64,000 nt of DNA from Actinomadura craniellae (GCF_003289645.1 NZ_QLYX01000005.1:62001-126000), one strand, 5' to 3'. Positions 54,178-63,137 are shown, counted from the stretch's first letter. The notes: a model not told the origin generated them from the letters alone. Translations and numbers: made by a program.

Positions 54178-54564
54178 GTGACCGCGATGGTGGTCGCCCC
54201 ATGGGCGGCAACGGAGTTCGACCCTGACAGGGTGGCGGCGGAGTTGCAGCGCCGGTTCCCCGGGGTGTGCGTGTGGTTCGGGGAGTTCACCGGTCGGTGG
54301 TGGGCGGTGACCCGGCGAGAACTCGTCGAGGCAGCCGAACCGGCCGAACTCGGTCGGCGGCTGGAGGCGCTTCTTTGCTCTCCTAGGCCGGTTCCGCCGC
54401 AGGGTGTGGTCGCTGGCCCGGCTGGACGGTGGACCGTCCCTGCCAGCCGGCCCGTCTCGCCGCCCTCGGAGCCTCGCCGGGAACGGCGACATGCTCGCCC
54501 GGATCGGCCCGCGTTGTGGCGGCGGGTGTTGGGCGCCTTCGTGGTCCGGGAGGTGCGGTCGTGA
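54178..54564 (+). CDS. Unknown protein, 128 residues
   Basis: The first 65 residues look like a folded domain (FDPDRVAAELQRRFPGVCVW, FGEFTGRWWAVTRRELVEAA). The rest is Arg/Pro-rich and basic (SEPRRERRHARPDRPALWRR). Small proteins of this type often lie beside XRE regulators in actinomycete islands. GTG 54178 or ATG 54187 may be the start. The stop overlaps the next gene's GTG (GTGA), so the two form an operon. Function unknown. Confidence 0.65.
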   Translation: MTAMVVAPWAATEFDPDRVAAELQRRFPGVCVWFGEFTGRWWAVTRRELVEAAEPAELGRRLEALLCSPRPVPPQGVVAGPAGRWTVPASRPVSPPSEPRRERRHARPDRPALWRRVLGAFVVREVRS

Positions 54565-54824
54565 CGACGCCGTACTACGCGGGTGGCCCGCCTCGCCTGT
54601 TCGCCTGGGACGCCCATCTCGGCGGCGGCCGGGGCGCGGGTGGGATCACCGGCGACGAGAAGCGGGCGCGCGAGCGGCTGGCCGAGGTGCTGCGTGGTGA
54701 ACCGGCCGGGACCCGGGGCCTGGTGCGCCGCGCCTATCACACCGGGTCCGGGCACGAGCCGTACGAGTACGGGGAACCGGTCGCGATCGGCACCGCGACC
54801 GCCCGCGGGGTGACATGGACATGA
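54561..54824 (+). CDS. Unknown protein, 87 residues
   Basis: A soluble protein starting VTTPYYAGGPPRLFAWDAHL, with a central helix EKRARERLAEVLRGEPAGTRG and a Gly/Glu-rich end (HEPYEYGEPVAIGTATARGV). GTG 54561 overlaps the previous stop. I do not recognise it. Coupled to the preceding unknown gene. Confidence 0.6.
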   Translation: MTTPYYAGGPPRLFAWDAHLGGGRGAGGITGDEKRARERLAEVLRGEPAGTRGLVRRAYHTGSGHEPYEYGEPVAIGTATARGVTWT

Positions 54825-55049
54825 CACGGTTCAGTGGCCCCTTGAAAACCGTTACCCCCGGGAGCCACCACGTCGGTATGCGGCGCGACTCACCGGGCGT
54901 GGCTTCCCTACGGTTGGCCCTGGGCAGACTCCATGCCCGAGACCGTGGTCGTGGAGCGATGCCCCGCCTGCCTTGAGAGGCACCCGATCTGATCAAGGCC
55001 AGGCCGCAACGTCGGGACCGGGTTTGCAAGCCAGTGCCCAGGAATCGAT

Positions 55050-55526
55050 CTAGCTACTGCTGCTCCAGGCCGACGCGGTCCGGATTCGAGCGCAGATGAG
55101 GGTGACCTCATCCGGATCCGGCAGAGTGCCCTCGCGGAACAGCGCTGTTTGCAGACCTGGCCCGAAGGCGCTGAAACGCGTCATCACCTCCAGCGTGATC
55201 GGTTGGACCACGAAGTGGATGTGCCCAGGTACTGCGCCTGCGTGCGACCACAGACAGGTGTAAACCTGTTCGGGATCCATGACCTCGGTGACCGCTGCGG
55301 CGGTCTGATGGAGCAGGGGACCGAGTTCTGCGCTTTCGGCCTTGCTGAGGTCGGCGAGGTGCAGCACGTGGCGGATCGGCTTGACCACGAGTGTCCCCAC
55401 CCCGAGCGGGCCAACGGTGTGTTCCACGACCCAATGAGCAGTCTGGTGAAGCCGACCGCCCGGGAGCGGCCGCGCTCCGGACAACAGATCGCAGGCAAGG
55501 CATTCCGTCTGCGGGAGCGAAATCAT
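55050..55526 (-). CDS. HIT-family protein with altered triad
   Basis: A 158-residue protein with the HIT fold: ECLACDLLSGARPLPGGRLH at the start, GVGTLVVKPIRHVLHLADLS in the middle, and GAVPGHIHFVVQPITLEVMT in the active-site region. The usual motif is H-x-H-x-H; here it is His-Ile-His-Phe-Val, so the third His is Val. Both N-terminal Cys may bind zinc with His. It probably hydrolyses or binds nucleotide conjugates, possibly with changed activity. ATG 55526 follows AAGGAG. It lies within the tRNA-Ser island. Confidence 0.82.
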   Translation of the reverse strand: MISLPQTECLACDLLSGARPLPGGRLHQTAHWVVEHTVGPLGVGTLVVKPIRHVLHLADLSKAESAELGPLLHQTAAAVTEVMDPEQVYTCLWSHAGAVPGHIHFVVQPITLEVMTRFSAFGPGLQTALFREGTLPDPDEVTLICARIRTASAWSSSS

Positions 55527-55594
55527 CAGTCAATGCTCCTTGGCTGCACGCTCGTGTGCCATGGCGCTCCGGAGGCTGAAGGACAGCGCTGCGG

Positions 55595-55664
55595 GAAGCA
55601 GGAAGGCGTCCTCTTGGTTCCGGGCAAGCCGGGGTCCGGCGCCTTGCCCGTGTGATCGTTGAGG
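55595..55664 (+). repeat. 70-bp upstream repeat, copy 2
   Basis: About 80% identical to 52692-52761 and in the same orientation, ending in the shared ATCGTTGAGG. Here that end is part of a perfect 21-bp inverted repeat. It is 90 bases upstream of the gene at 55755. Confidence 0.7.
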
Positions 55665-55703
55665 ATAGGTGGTGCTCCAACCCCACCTATCCTCAACGAT
55701 CAC
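55652..55703. repeat. Perfect 21-bp inverted repeat
   Basis: The arm GTGATCGTTGAGGATAGGTG-G at 55652-55672 is mirrored exactly at 55683-55703 around a 10-base loop (TGCTCCAACC). There is no T tract. The length and perfection exceed any other hairpin in the window. It could be an operator, a terminator serving the divergent HIT and downstream genes, or a mobile-element end. Confidence 0.9.
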
Positions 55704-55754
55704 CGGCGCATGCGCCTACGGCTGGGGCTTCGGAGCGCGCCTTAGACTCCTCGC

Positions 55755-56018
55755 ATGAATCTCAGTGACGCGACTCGCATGATCTTGGCGGAGTCCGCGG
55801 CCTTTCCGGAGCTGATGAGGGCCGCGCGCGACGCTTATGACAAGTTGGCCGCCGGCCGCCGGGTTCATCACGCCGACCTGAGCTGGATACTCAGGGAGGC
55901 CTGCCGCAAGGACCTCTACGGTGTCCTCATCCGCAAGCACGGCACTGGAGCCTTCGAGGACATGGTCGTCGTTCTCAGTCGCGAGATCGATCGGCAGGTA
56001 CCGGTCCTCAGCCGCTGA
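55755..56018 (+). CDS. Unknown small helical protein, 87 residues
   Basis: An all-helical soluble protein opening MNLSDATRMILAESAAFPEL, with HHADLSWILREACRKDLYGV and a C-terminal amphipathic helix (FEDMVVVLSREIDRQVPVL). No known family recognised. It is preceded by the 70-bp repeat and the 21-bp hairpin, suggesting shared control with the XRE gene. The ribosome binding site is weak. Confidence 0.65.
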   Translation: MNLSDATRMILAESAAFPELMRAARDAYDKLAAGRRVHHADLSWILREACRKDLYGVLIRKHGTGAFEDMVVVLSREIDRQVPVLSR

Positions 56019-56183
56019 CCATGGCGAACCGCTGCCGCCCCGGCTGCTCGGGCGCGCTCACGAAGCGCGGTGCAAGAGCGGTTTCTGGTACAGCAGGCTG
56101 TACTACGCCGTCCGCCGGACAGAGATCGTTCCGCTGTCCTAGGGTTCCGGTGCGAGAGTGCCGGCGGCGGGAGGAGGGCCGGG

Positions 56184-57434
56184 ATGGCCGTTGCCCGGCC
56201 GGCCTGGCGCAGGACCGTCCTGGCGCATGCGCGTACCGTGCTGGACGCGCTCGAACACCTCGTCGGCGGTCTCGGCACGGCCCTGCTCGCGTTCATCGCG
56301 CTGCTGTGGCTCGTCCTGGCCGGGTTGCTGTGCGCGGTCGGCGTCGGGCTGCTGCTGAGGTCCACCCTGCCCCGCGTGGTGCGGGTCGTCGCCGAGCGGG
56401 AGCGGGCGCGGCTGTCCCGGTGGGGGCCCGAGATCATCGGGATGGGGCCCGCGCCGGCACGGGTGTCCGAAGCGTTCGCGGACCGGGTCGTCCGGCGGGA
56501 ACTGGGCTGGCTGCTCGTGCACGGCACGCTGGGCCTGTTCCTCGGGGCCGTCGGCGCAACCCTGATCGTGCAGGCCGTTCAGGACGTCACCTATCCCCTG
56601 TGGTGGCGGATGCTGCCCCCTGACCAGGCCAGCCCAAGCCTGGTGTTCTGGACCGTGCGCGACAACGGCGACGCCCTGGCGGTCTCGTTCTTCGGCGTGC
56701 TGCTGGCCGCCGTCTTCGTGGTCCTCGGGCCGGTGACGGCCCGGCTCCAGGCGTGGCCGGGGCGGCGGCTCCTGGCTCCCCCGCCCGACGTCGACCTGTC
56801 CCTGCGGCTCGCCCAGCTCACCGCCAACCGCGCCGCGGCGCTGGACGCCCACGCGACGGAGCTGCGGCGCATCGAACGCTCGCTCCACGACGGGACTCAG
56901 AACCGGCTCGTCGCCGTCACCGTCCTGCTCGGCGCGACCCGCCGCGCGCTGGCCCGCGACCCGGACGTCGCCGCGGCCCTGCTCGGGCAGGCCCACGACG
57001 CCGCGGAGGAGGCGCTGACCGAACTCCGCACGGTGGTGCGCGGCATCCTGCCACCGGTCCTCGCCGACCGCGGGCTCCCCGGGGCGCTCGCCGGGCTCGC
57101 GGCGAACTGCGGGGTGCCCTGCCGCACCGACATCGACGTGCCCGGACGCTGCGCCGTCTCCGTCGAGGCCACCGCCTACTTCGTGACCGCCGAGGCGCTC
57201 ACCAACATCTCCCGGCACAGCCGGGCCCGGAACGCCGCCGTGACCCTGCGGCGGCACGGCGACCTGCTGTCCCTGCGGATCGAGGACGACGGGGTCGGCG
57301 GCGCGGACGTCGGCAAGGGTTCGGGGCTCGCCGGGATCCGCGGCCGGATCGAAGCGCACGACGGCACGCTCACCGTGACCAGCCCGCCGGGCGGGCCAAC
57401 CGTTCTCCAGATGGAGCTGCCATGCGGATCGTGA
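56184..57434 (+). CDS. NarL-type sensor histidine kinase
   Basis: A 416-residue membrane kinase. Hydrophobic segments lie at about residues 30-60, 112-137 and 160-185, with a short external loop (QAVQDVTYPLWWRMLPPDQA) that may sense the signal. His235 is in RRIERSLHDGTQNRL. The ATPase domain has TAEALTNISRHSRA and DDGVGGADVGKGSGLAGIRG. ATG 56184 follows GAGGAGGG. It overlaps the regulator gene by 13 bases and converges on a MacB/FtsX-type exporter operon, its probable target. Confidence 0.92.
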   Translation: MAVARPAWRRTVLAHARTVLDALEHLVGGLGTALLAFIALLWLVLAGLLCAVGVGLLLRSTLPRVVRVVAERERARLSRWGPEIIGMGPAPARVSEAFADRVVRRELGWLLVHGTLGLFLGAVGATLIVQAVQDVTYPLWWRMLPPDQASPSLVFWTVRDNGDALAVSFFGVLLAAVFVVLGPVTARLQAWPGRRLLAPPPDVDLSLRLAQLTANRAAALDAHATELRRIERSLHDGTQNRLVAVTVLLGATRRALARDPDVAAALLGQAHDAAEEALTELRTVVRGILPPVLADRGLPGALAGLAANCGVPCRTDIDVPGRCAVSVEATAYFVTAEALTNISRHSRARNAAVTLRRHGDLLSLRIEDDGVGGADVGKGSGLAGIRGRIEAHDGTLTVTSPPGGPTVLQMELPCGS

Positions 57435-58075
57435 TCGCCGAGGACGACCCCCTGCTGCGGGAGGGGATCGCATTGCTGCTGCGCGCGGAGTCCCTGGACG
57501 TGGTGGCCACCACCGACTCCCCGGACGCCTTCCTGGCGGCCGTCGACGCCCACGAACCGGACGTCGCCATCGTCGACGTCCGGATGCCGCCCACGCACAC
57601 CGACGAGGGGATCAAGGCGGCGGTGGAGGCCCGGCGCCGCCGGCCCGGCCTGGCCGTGCTCGTCCTGTCCGCGTACGTGGAGCAGGCGTTCGCCACCGAA
57701 CTGCTCGCCGGCGGGCCCGACCGGCTCGGCTACCTGCTCAAGGAGCGGGTCGGCCGGGTCGAGGAGTTCCTGGACGCGCTGCACCGGGTGGCGGGGGGAG
57801 GCACCGCCATCGACCCCGACGTCGTCGCGCAGCTGTTCACCCGGTCCCGCCCCGACAGCGGGCTGGACCGGCTGACCGCCCGGGAACGCGACGTGCTGGC
57901 CCTCATGGCGGAGGGCCTGGGCAACACGGCCATCGCCGAACGGCTCGTCGTCACCGAGGGCGCCGTGCACAAACACATCCGCAGCATCTTCGCCAAGCTC
58001 GACCTGGCACCCACCGACCGGGCGGACCGCAGGGTCGCCGCGGTCCTGCGCTACATGGAGAACACCCGCGGCTAA
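57422..58075 (+). CDS. NarL/FixJ-type response regulator
   Basis: A 217-residue regulator: receiver with Glu7-Asp8-Asp9, phosphoacceptor Asp52 in VAIVDVRMPPTHTDEG, Lys in YLLKERVG, then LuxR-type HTH (LTARERDVLALMAEGLGNTA, IAERLVVTEGAVHKHIRSIF). Partner of the overlapping kinase. The extended PPTHTDEG loop after Asp52 is typical of regulators controlling ABC exporters in actinomycetes. Confidence 0.94.
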   Translation: MRIVIAEDDPLLREGIALLLRAESLDVVATTDSPDAFLAAVDAHEPDVAIVDVRMPPTHTDEGIKAAVEARRRRPGLAVLVLSAYVEQAFATELLAGGPDRLGYLLKERVGRVEEFLDALHRVAGGGTAIDPDVVAQLFTRSRPDSGLDRLTARERDVLALMAEGLGNTAIAERLVVTEGAVHKHIRSIFAKLDLAPTDRADRRVAAVLRYMENTRG

Positions 58076-58362
58076 TCCCGGCCGCACCGCCCCGGGGCGG
58101 CAGCACGCCAGAGCGGATTCCGCGGCCCGTTGCCGGGAGCGACCCGGGGCGGGGTGTTGCTGCGATGGTCCGGTCCGCACACACCCGAAGGGCCGACCAC
58201 GCACACCTCGACCCCGCCGGGCGCCGGACCCCCGCTCCGCGCCCGCCTACCCTGGCGGCGCGGCCTCGCCGACGCCAACGAGGCAGTGATGCGGTCCGGC
58301 GGCGCCATCGAGTACGTCGGCACGCGCGGACGCCTCGGCTACCAGGGCCCCACAGGAGCAGA
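58076..58362. other. Intergenic stretch between convergent operons
   Basis: About 290 bases, GC-rich and open in several frames. A segment reading NEAVMRSGGAIEYVGTRGRL near 58275-58335 looks faintly protein-like but has no start or ribosome binding site. No gene called. Confidence 0.35.
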
Positions 58363-58378
58363 CCCCCACCGGTGGGGG
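58363..58378. terminator. Short bidirectional hairpin
   Basis: CCCCCACCGGTGGGGG, a perfect palindrome flanked by AGA and TTCT, lies 10 bases from the permease stop. Probable shared terminator for the convergent operons, though the loop is minimal. Confidence 0.55.
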
Positions 58379-58387
58379 TTCTCCGGT

Positions 58388-60916
58388 CTACTCGCGGATG
58401 CCGATTCCCTCGACCGGGCGGGTGCGCAGGACCCGGCCGATCGGCAGGATCGTGGCGGCCAGCGCGAGCGCGGCGGTGCCACCCACGATGATGATCCAGC
58501 CGGCGGCCGGGACGTAGGGGATGGGCCGCCCGGCGACGGCGTTCACGATCGAGGAGAGGGTGACGGCCGCGATCGCGACGCCGATCGAGAGCGCCACACC
58601 CAGCAGGGCGGACTGCTCGGCGTAGACCATCCGCCGCACCTGGCCGCGGGTCACCCCGACCAGGCGCAGCAGGGACAGTTCCCGCCGCCGGGACAGCGCC
58701 GCCATGACCAGGGTGTTGGCCGCCGCGAGCACCGCGTACCCGACCAGCACGGCGATCAGCAGCTTGTTCAGCCAGGCGCTGATCGCCAGGTCCCGGGCGA
58801 GCTCGCCGGTGAACCGGTCCGTGCCGGTCACGGCGCTCGCCGGGTACCGGCCCGCGAGGGACGTCAGGGCCGCCGTGGTGTCGGCGCCCGGTGCGGTGCG
58901 GATCAGGACGTGGTCGTCGCGGCCGGTCGCGGTGTGGCCGGCGAGCGTCTCGTTGCTCAGGGTGACGTCACCGAACCCGAGACCCCGGTCGTAGATCGCG
59001 ACGACCCGCAGGGTGACCGGTGTGCCGTCGCCGAGCCACAGCCGCGCGTTCTCGCCGAGCTTCCAGCCCGACGACTGCGCCCGCGACTCGGACACCGCTA
59101 TGGAGGTGCCGTCCAGGTCGGCGAGGCGCCCCGACAGCACCCGCAGGTCCATGGTCTGCTCCGCGCCCCGCGGGTCGATGCCCTGGGCGACCACCGCCAT
59201 GCCCTCGAACGCCATGGGCACGATCACCGATGTCCGGCGCACGCCCGTCGCGGCGACCACCCCCGGGATTCGGCGGGCCTCGTCCGCGGCCGATGCGGGC
59301 AGGCCGGCGGCGCCGACCAGCGCGTGCTGGGCGAGGATGCCGGCGCGGCTCTGGTCCACCGTCTCGCGCTCCAGGTTGTCCTGGAGGAACCAGACGGTGC
59401 CGCCGAACCCCACGGACAGGACCAGCGCCGTCAGCACGGCGACCATGCCGCGCGCGTTCGCCCGCAGGTTCGCGGCCGCCAGGTACCCGCTGTCACGCCA
59501 CACGGTCCGCAGCACCGGCGCGAGCAGCCGGGCGGCGGCCATGTTGATCCACGGGGCGAGCAACGCGATCGCCAGCACGAAGGTGTAGAGCATGCTCACC
59601 GCGGCGCCCAGGGCGGCCTCGCCGTCGAGGCCGCCGGTGAGGGCGATCAGGCACACCGCGACGGCGAGGAGCACCAGGCCGGACACCGCCCGGACCCGGC
59701 CGCCCAGGGACGCCTCGACGGCCGCCTCGCCGAGCGCCTCGGTGGGCCGGATCCCGGTGGCGCGCCGCGCGGCGATCCACGCGGAGACCAGCGCGACGGC
59801 CGCCACCGCCACGACCACCGCCGGGGCGGCCAGGACACCGGCGCGCAGGGCGAAGGTGTCGGGGATGAACCCGCGGGTCACCAGCTCGCCCCGGATCCAG
59901 GCGGTGGCGGCGATCCCGGCCGGGACGCCCACCACCGCGGCGAGCAGGCTGAGCATTCCCGCCTCGCCGAGGATCAGCAGCCGCACCTGGCCCGGGGTCG
60001 CCGCGATCGCCCGCAGCAGGGCGAGGTCGCGGCGGCGGTACCGCACCGACAGGCCGACCGTCGCGGCGACCACGAAACCGATGATCAGCGCAGCGTAGCC
60101 GCCGAACGCGCCGCCGGCCTGCGTGACCAGTTCCCGTGCGGCGGTCGCCGCGGGGTCCTCGGCCAGCCCGAGCTCGTCCCCGGTGTAGGTCTTCGCCCCC
60201 GTGCCGGTCACGGCCCGGCGCACCGAGGCGGCCACCTCCGACCGGTCCGCACCGGGCTCGGCGAGCACGCCGATCGCGTCGACGCGGCCCGGGCGCGGGT
60301 CGAGCAGCGCCGCCCGCGTGTCGGTGAAGAACAGGGCCGCCTTCCCGCCGTGCGGGCCGGGCGCTTCGACGACGCCGCTCACCCGGAACCGCTGGGCCGT
60401 CCCCCCGACAAGGATCTCCGCGGTGGCGCCGGGACGCAGCCGCCCGGCCGCGGCCAGCCGGCCGTCGACGGCGATCTCGCCGTCAGCCCGTGGCGGCGCG
60501 CCGGACACCACCCGGTAGGGGGCGAGCGCCGCGCTCCCCCAACCGTGACCCGTGGCCGGCGTGTTCGCCGCCGCCATCGCGACGACCGGGAGCGAGCGGT
60601 CTCCCACCGCGCCCGCCACCCCGGGCAGCGCGGCGATCCGCTGCACCAGCGCGGCCGGGACGGTGCCGGGCTCGGGCAGCACCAGCGTGGTGGATTCCTG
60701 CTCGCCGAACATCTTCGGCCCGGCGATCGTGAGGTCGCGCTGGGCGACGACGGCGGCGGCCTCGGCGTACCGCTGCGACTGCCCCTGGTACCGCAGCCCG
60801 GACTCCACGAGCAGCCCGCACACCGTCAGGACCATGACGCCGGCAGCGAGCGCGATGAAGGTCGCCGCGAAACCGCCCTTGCGGAACCGCAGCATCTGCA
60901 CGGCCAGTCCGAGCAC
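58388..60916 (-). CDS. FtsX/MacB-like ABC permease
   Basis: An 842-residue permease with two FtsX modules, each a large extracytoplasmic domain and three to four helices, about ten helices in all. Hallmarks are FGGYAALIIGFVVAATVGLSV and RRRDLALLRAIAATPGQVRL in the first half, and the parallel VMAALSRRRELSLLRLVGVT and RGQVRRMVYAEQ in the second. This mechanotransmission type moves lipids, peptides or antibiotics across the envelope. GTG 60916 is 3 bases after the ATPase stop. Control by the adjacent NarL-type pair is likely. Confidence 0.93.
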   Translation of the reverse strand: MLGLAVQMLRFRKGGFAATFIALAAGVMVLTVCGLLVESGLRYQGQSQRYAEAAAVVAQRDLTIAGPKMFGEQESTTLVLPEPGTVPAALVQRIAALPGVAGAVGDRSLPVVAMAAANTPATGHGWGSAALAPYRVVSGAPPRADGEIAVDGRLAAAGRLRPGATAEILVGGTAQRFRVSGVVEAPGPHGGKAALFFTDTRAALLDPRPGRVDAIGVLAEPGADRSEVAASVRRAVTGTGAKTYTGDELGLAEDPAATAARELVTQAGGAFGGYAALIIGFVVAATVGLSVRYRRRDLALLRAIAATPGQVRLLILGEAGMLSLLAAVVGVPAGIAATAWIRGELVTRGFIPDTFALRAGVLAAPAVVVAVAAVALVSAWIAARRATGIRPTEALGEAAVEASLGGRVRAVSGLVLLAVAVCLIALTGGLDGEAALGAAVSMLYTFVLAIALLAPWINMAAARLLAPVLRTVWRDSGYLAAANLRANARGMVAVLTALVLSVGFGGTVWFLQDNLERETVDQSRAGILAQHALVGAAGLPASAADEARRIPGVVAATGVRRTSVIVPMAFEGMAVVAQGIDPRGAEQTMDLRVLSGRLADLDGTSIAVSESRAQSSGWKLGENARLWLGDGTPVTLRVVAIYDRGLGFGDVTLSNETLAGHTATGRDDHVLIRTAPGADTTAALTSLAGRYPASAVTGTDRFTGELARDLAISAWLNKLLIAVLVGYAVLAAANTLVMAALSRRRELSLLRLVGVTRGQVRRMVYAEQSALLGVALSIGVAIAAVTLSSIVNAVAGRPIPYVPAAGWIIIVGGTAALALAATILPIGRVLRTRPVEGIGIRE

Positions 60917-60919
60917 GGT

Positions 60920-61684
60920 TCAGCCCTCCCGGGCCGCGACGGGCTGGCGGCGGCCGAGCAGCGCGAGCTGTTCGGCGATCCGCTGCACCCCCGGCTGCGG
61001 CATGTCCTGCACGATCCGGCCGTCAGCGAAGACCACGACCCGGTCGGCGTAGGACGCGGCGACCGGGTCGTGGGTCACCATGATGACGGTCTGCCCGGTC
61101 TGGTCGACCGCCGACCGCAGCAGCGCCAGCACCTCCGCCGCCGTCTGCGTGTCGAGCGCCCCGGTCGGCTCGTCACAGAAGATCACCTCGGGCCGGGTGA
61201 CGAGCGCCCGGGCGATCGCGACCCGCTGCTGCTGGCCGCCGGACAGCTCCGACGGCCGGTGCCGGAGCCGGCCGCCCAGCCCGACCCGCTCGACCACCTC
61301 GGTCACCCACGCCCGGTCCGGACGGCGGCCGGACAGCCGCGACGGCAGCATGATGTTCTGCTCCACGGTGAGCGCGCCCACCAGGTTGAACGCCTGGAAG
61401 ACGAAACCAACCCGGTCGCGGCGCAGCCTGGTCAGCTGCTTCTCCGACAGCGACGACAGGTCGGTGGCGCCGATCCGGACCCGTCCCGAAGTGGGCCGGT
61501 CCAGGCCCGCCGCGCAGTGCAGCAGGGTGCTCTTCCCCGACCCGGACGGCCCCATCACCGCCGTCATCGTCCCCCGCCGGAACCGGGCGTCCACCTCGGC
61601 CAGCGCCACGACGGGCTGATCACCTTCGTACGTCTTGCTGACACGCTCGACGCTGACGGCGTCGTCGGCCTGGTACATCGACAT
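60920..61684 (-). CDS. LolD/MacB-like ABC ATPase
   Basis: A 254-residue ATPase: Walker A GPSGSGKSTLLHCAAGL, Q loop VFQAFNLVGALTVEQNI, signature LSGGQQQRVAIARAL, Walker B VIFCDEPTGALD and switch His in MVTHDPVAASYAD. It is of the MacB/LolD subclass that works with FtsX-type permeases, encoded directly downstream. ATG 61684 (MSMYQ) follows a GGAAGGCACCC leader. Confidence 0.94.
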   Translation of the reverse strand: MSMYQADDAVSVERVSKTYEGDQPVVALAEVDARFRRGTMTAVMGPSGSGKSTLLHCAAGLDRPTSGRVRIGATDLSSLSEKQLTRLRRDRVGFVFQAFNLVGALTVEQNIMLPSRLSGRRPDRAWVTEVVERVGLGGRLRHRPSELSGGQQQRVAIARALVTRPEVIFCDEPTGALDTQTAAEVLALLRSAVDQTGQTVIMVTHDPVAASYADRVVVFADGRIVQDMPQPGVQRIAEQLALLGRRQPVAAREG

Positions 61685-62005
61685 GGCGGGTGCCTTCCGG
61701 GGGGTCGTCGTCCGACGTCCCTCGACGCTAGGGAGCCCGCCCCGCCCGGAACAATGCAGCCAGGTACCCGGCCGAAGTAGTGCAGGCACTACCGGACGGC
61801 ACCATCCGCGGCACGGCGACGACCAGCGAGCGCACGCGCCGTCACCGGCGATGCCCCTGGAAGCCTCCAGGGTGGCCGGCCACGCGCGGGGATCTCGGGG
61901 TCCGGTCCCGCAGCCGGGAGCCCGCTCTCCGGAAGGCGGCCGTTCCCGTCGAGTTCGGATTCCGCCAGCGCAAGGTCGGCCGGACCGGACGGGCGCGGAT
62001 CCGGA

Positions 62006-62929
62006 TCAGCGGGTGTGATGGAGGGGGCGGCCAGTGTCGTCGGTAGTGATCCAGATTCCGTCGCCGAGGGGTACGAGGTCGTAGGCGTGGCGGGAGGGGG
62101 TGTCAAGAGTCCCCTTGATCTCTCCGGTGCGCGGGTCGACGAGGTGGTGGGTGTGCCATTCCTCCTCGTCCTCAGTCTCGCCGCCCGTCGTGACGACGGC
62201 GGTCGTGAGGTCGAGGTAGCCGCCACTCCACTCCATGCGTGTCTCGTCGAGGTCGTGGCCGAAGGACTCCGCCGGGATGCGGACCGTCACCTCGCCGTCG
62301 GGATAGGTGTGGAAGGCGACGTCCTCCTGGTCGTGACCAACGGTCATGAAGTGGCGGCCGTCGGGGGCCAGACCCATCAAGCACCGGTCAGCCCACGGAT
62401 AGGCGGTCAGTTCGATGGTGTCCTGGACGAGCCGGCCGCGGTAGACCCGCGCGCCGTCCTGGCCCTCACCGACGTCGATCAGCATGTGCTCTCCGTCCGG
62501 ATGGGCGAACTGGAACGCGCCGTGCCCGGCGCAGTCCAGTCCGGTTTCCGCGAGGACGTCGCCGGTCCCGGCGTCGATGGCGAGCCAGCGGTCTGGGACC
62601 TGGTACATGCCTGCCATGGCGTCGGGCCGGTAGACCCACACCACGGTGCCGTCCGGGGAGAATGCGCATTTCGCCCAGGAGTTGTACGACCTTGTTCGGT
62701 CGGGGGTGTAGTCGAGCCGCCACAGCGTCCGGCCGCCGCGGTCTATGCACACCGCCTCGTCGTCCGTCACGTACGTCGCACGGCTCAGGTCCGGTGCCGC
62801 CGCGTGGCTGCGCGGCCTCACGCCCTCCGGCAGGGGGAAGGCGACGACGGTCTCAGTGGCGGCCGAGAAGTCGTGGACGTTCAGGGACCCGGGCACGGCA
62901 TGGGTCACCAGCCGGGAGATCGCGGTCAT
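62006..62929 (-). CDS. Beta-propeller-like protein of unknown function
   Basis: A 307-residue soluble protein with repeated blade-like units: AVCIDRGGRTLWRLDY, KCAFSPDGTVVWVYRPD, RWLAIDAGTGDVLAETG, FQFAHPDGEHMLIDVGEGQD, GLAPDGRHFMTVGHD and HHLVDPRTGEIKGTLD. The SPDG/APDG turns are typical of WD40/YVTN propellers. No signal peptide, so it probably acts in the cytosol as a binding scaffold. ATG 62929. It is unlinked to its neighbours; function unknown. Confidence 0.75.
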   Translation of the reverse strand: MTAISRLVTHAVPGSLNVHDFSAATETVVAFPLPEGVRPRSHAAAPDLSRATYVTDDEAVCIDRGGRTLWRLDYTPDRTRSYNSWAKCAFSPDGTVVWVYRPDAMAGMYQVPDRWLAIDAGTGDVLAETGLDCAGHGAFQFAHPDGEHMLIDVGEGQDGARVYRGRLVQDTIELTAYPWADRCLMGLAPDGRHFMTVGHDQEDVAFHTYPDGEVTVRIPAESFGHDLDETRMEWSGGYLDLTTAVVTTGGETEDEEEWHTHHLVDPRTGEIKGTLDTPSRHAYDLVPLGDGIWITTDDTGRPLHHTR

Positions 62930-63137
62930 GGCGCCCGAGACTAGTCCGCTGCCCTGACAGGTCCGGGATCTCGTGCCCGGCTGAGTCCCCGCCACCAGTG
63001 GGTTCGTCGCCGGACGGGGAGTGCGCCGTCGCGCGCCCCGGACATCTGGTCCGGCCGCACTATCGGGTGCGAAAGATTGCCGCAGGCCACGAAGTCACGC
63101 TCGCCGGGCCGCCCCACACTCGTGGGGCACACCCACC
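62930..63137. other. Divergent intergenic region
   Basis: Separates the propeller-like gene and the cutinase gene. It includes short GC palindromes (CCGGACATCTGGTCCGG near 63037). No gene seen. Confidence 0.35.

Noticed and set aside
55652-55703. Ordinary intrinsic terminator
   Set aside because: The stem is far longer than terminators elsewhere in the window, has no T run on either side, and no gene ends next to it.
56021-56150. Small Cys-containing ORF (MANRCRPGCSGALTKRG start)
   Set aside because: It runs into the kinase leader in the wrong frame and lacks a ribosome binding site; unsupported beyond an open frame.
58275-58345. Short coding remnant reading NEAVMRSGGAIEYVGTRG
   Set aside because: Looks protein-like, but no start, no ribosome binding site, and no family recognised.
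58130-61780. 1200-codon plus-strand frame opposite the ABC exporter genes
   Set aside because: Low-complexity Arg/Gly/Gln product mirroring the FtsX permease and ATPase; no family resemblance or start signals.
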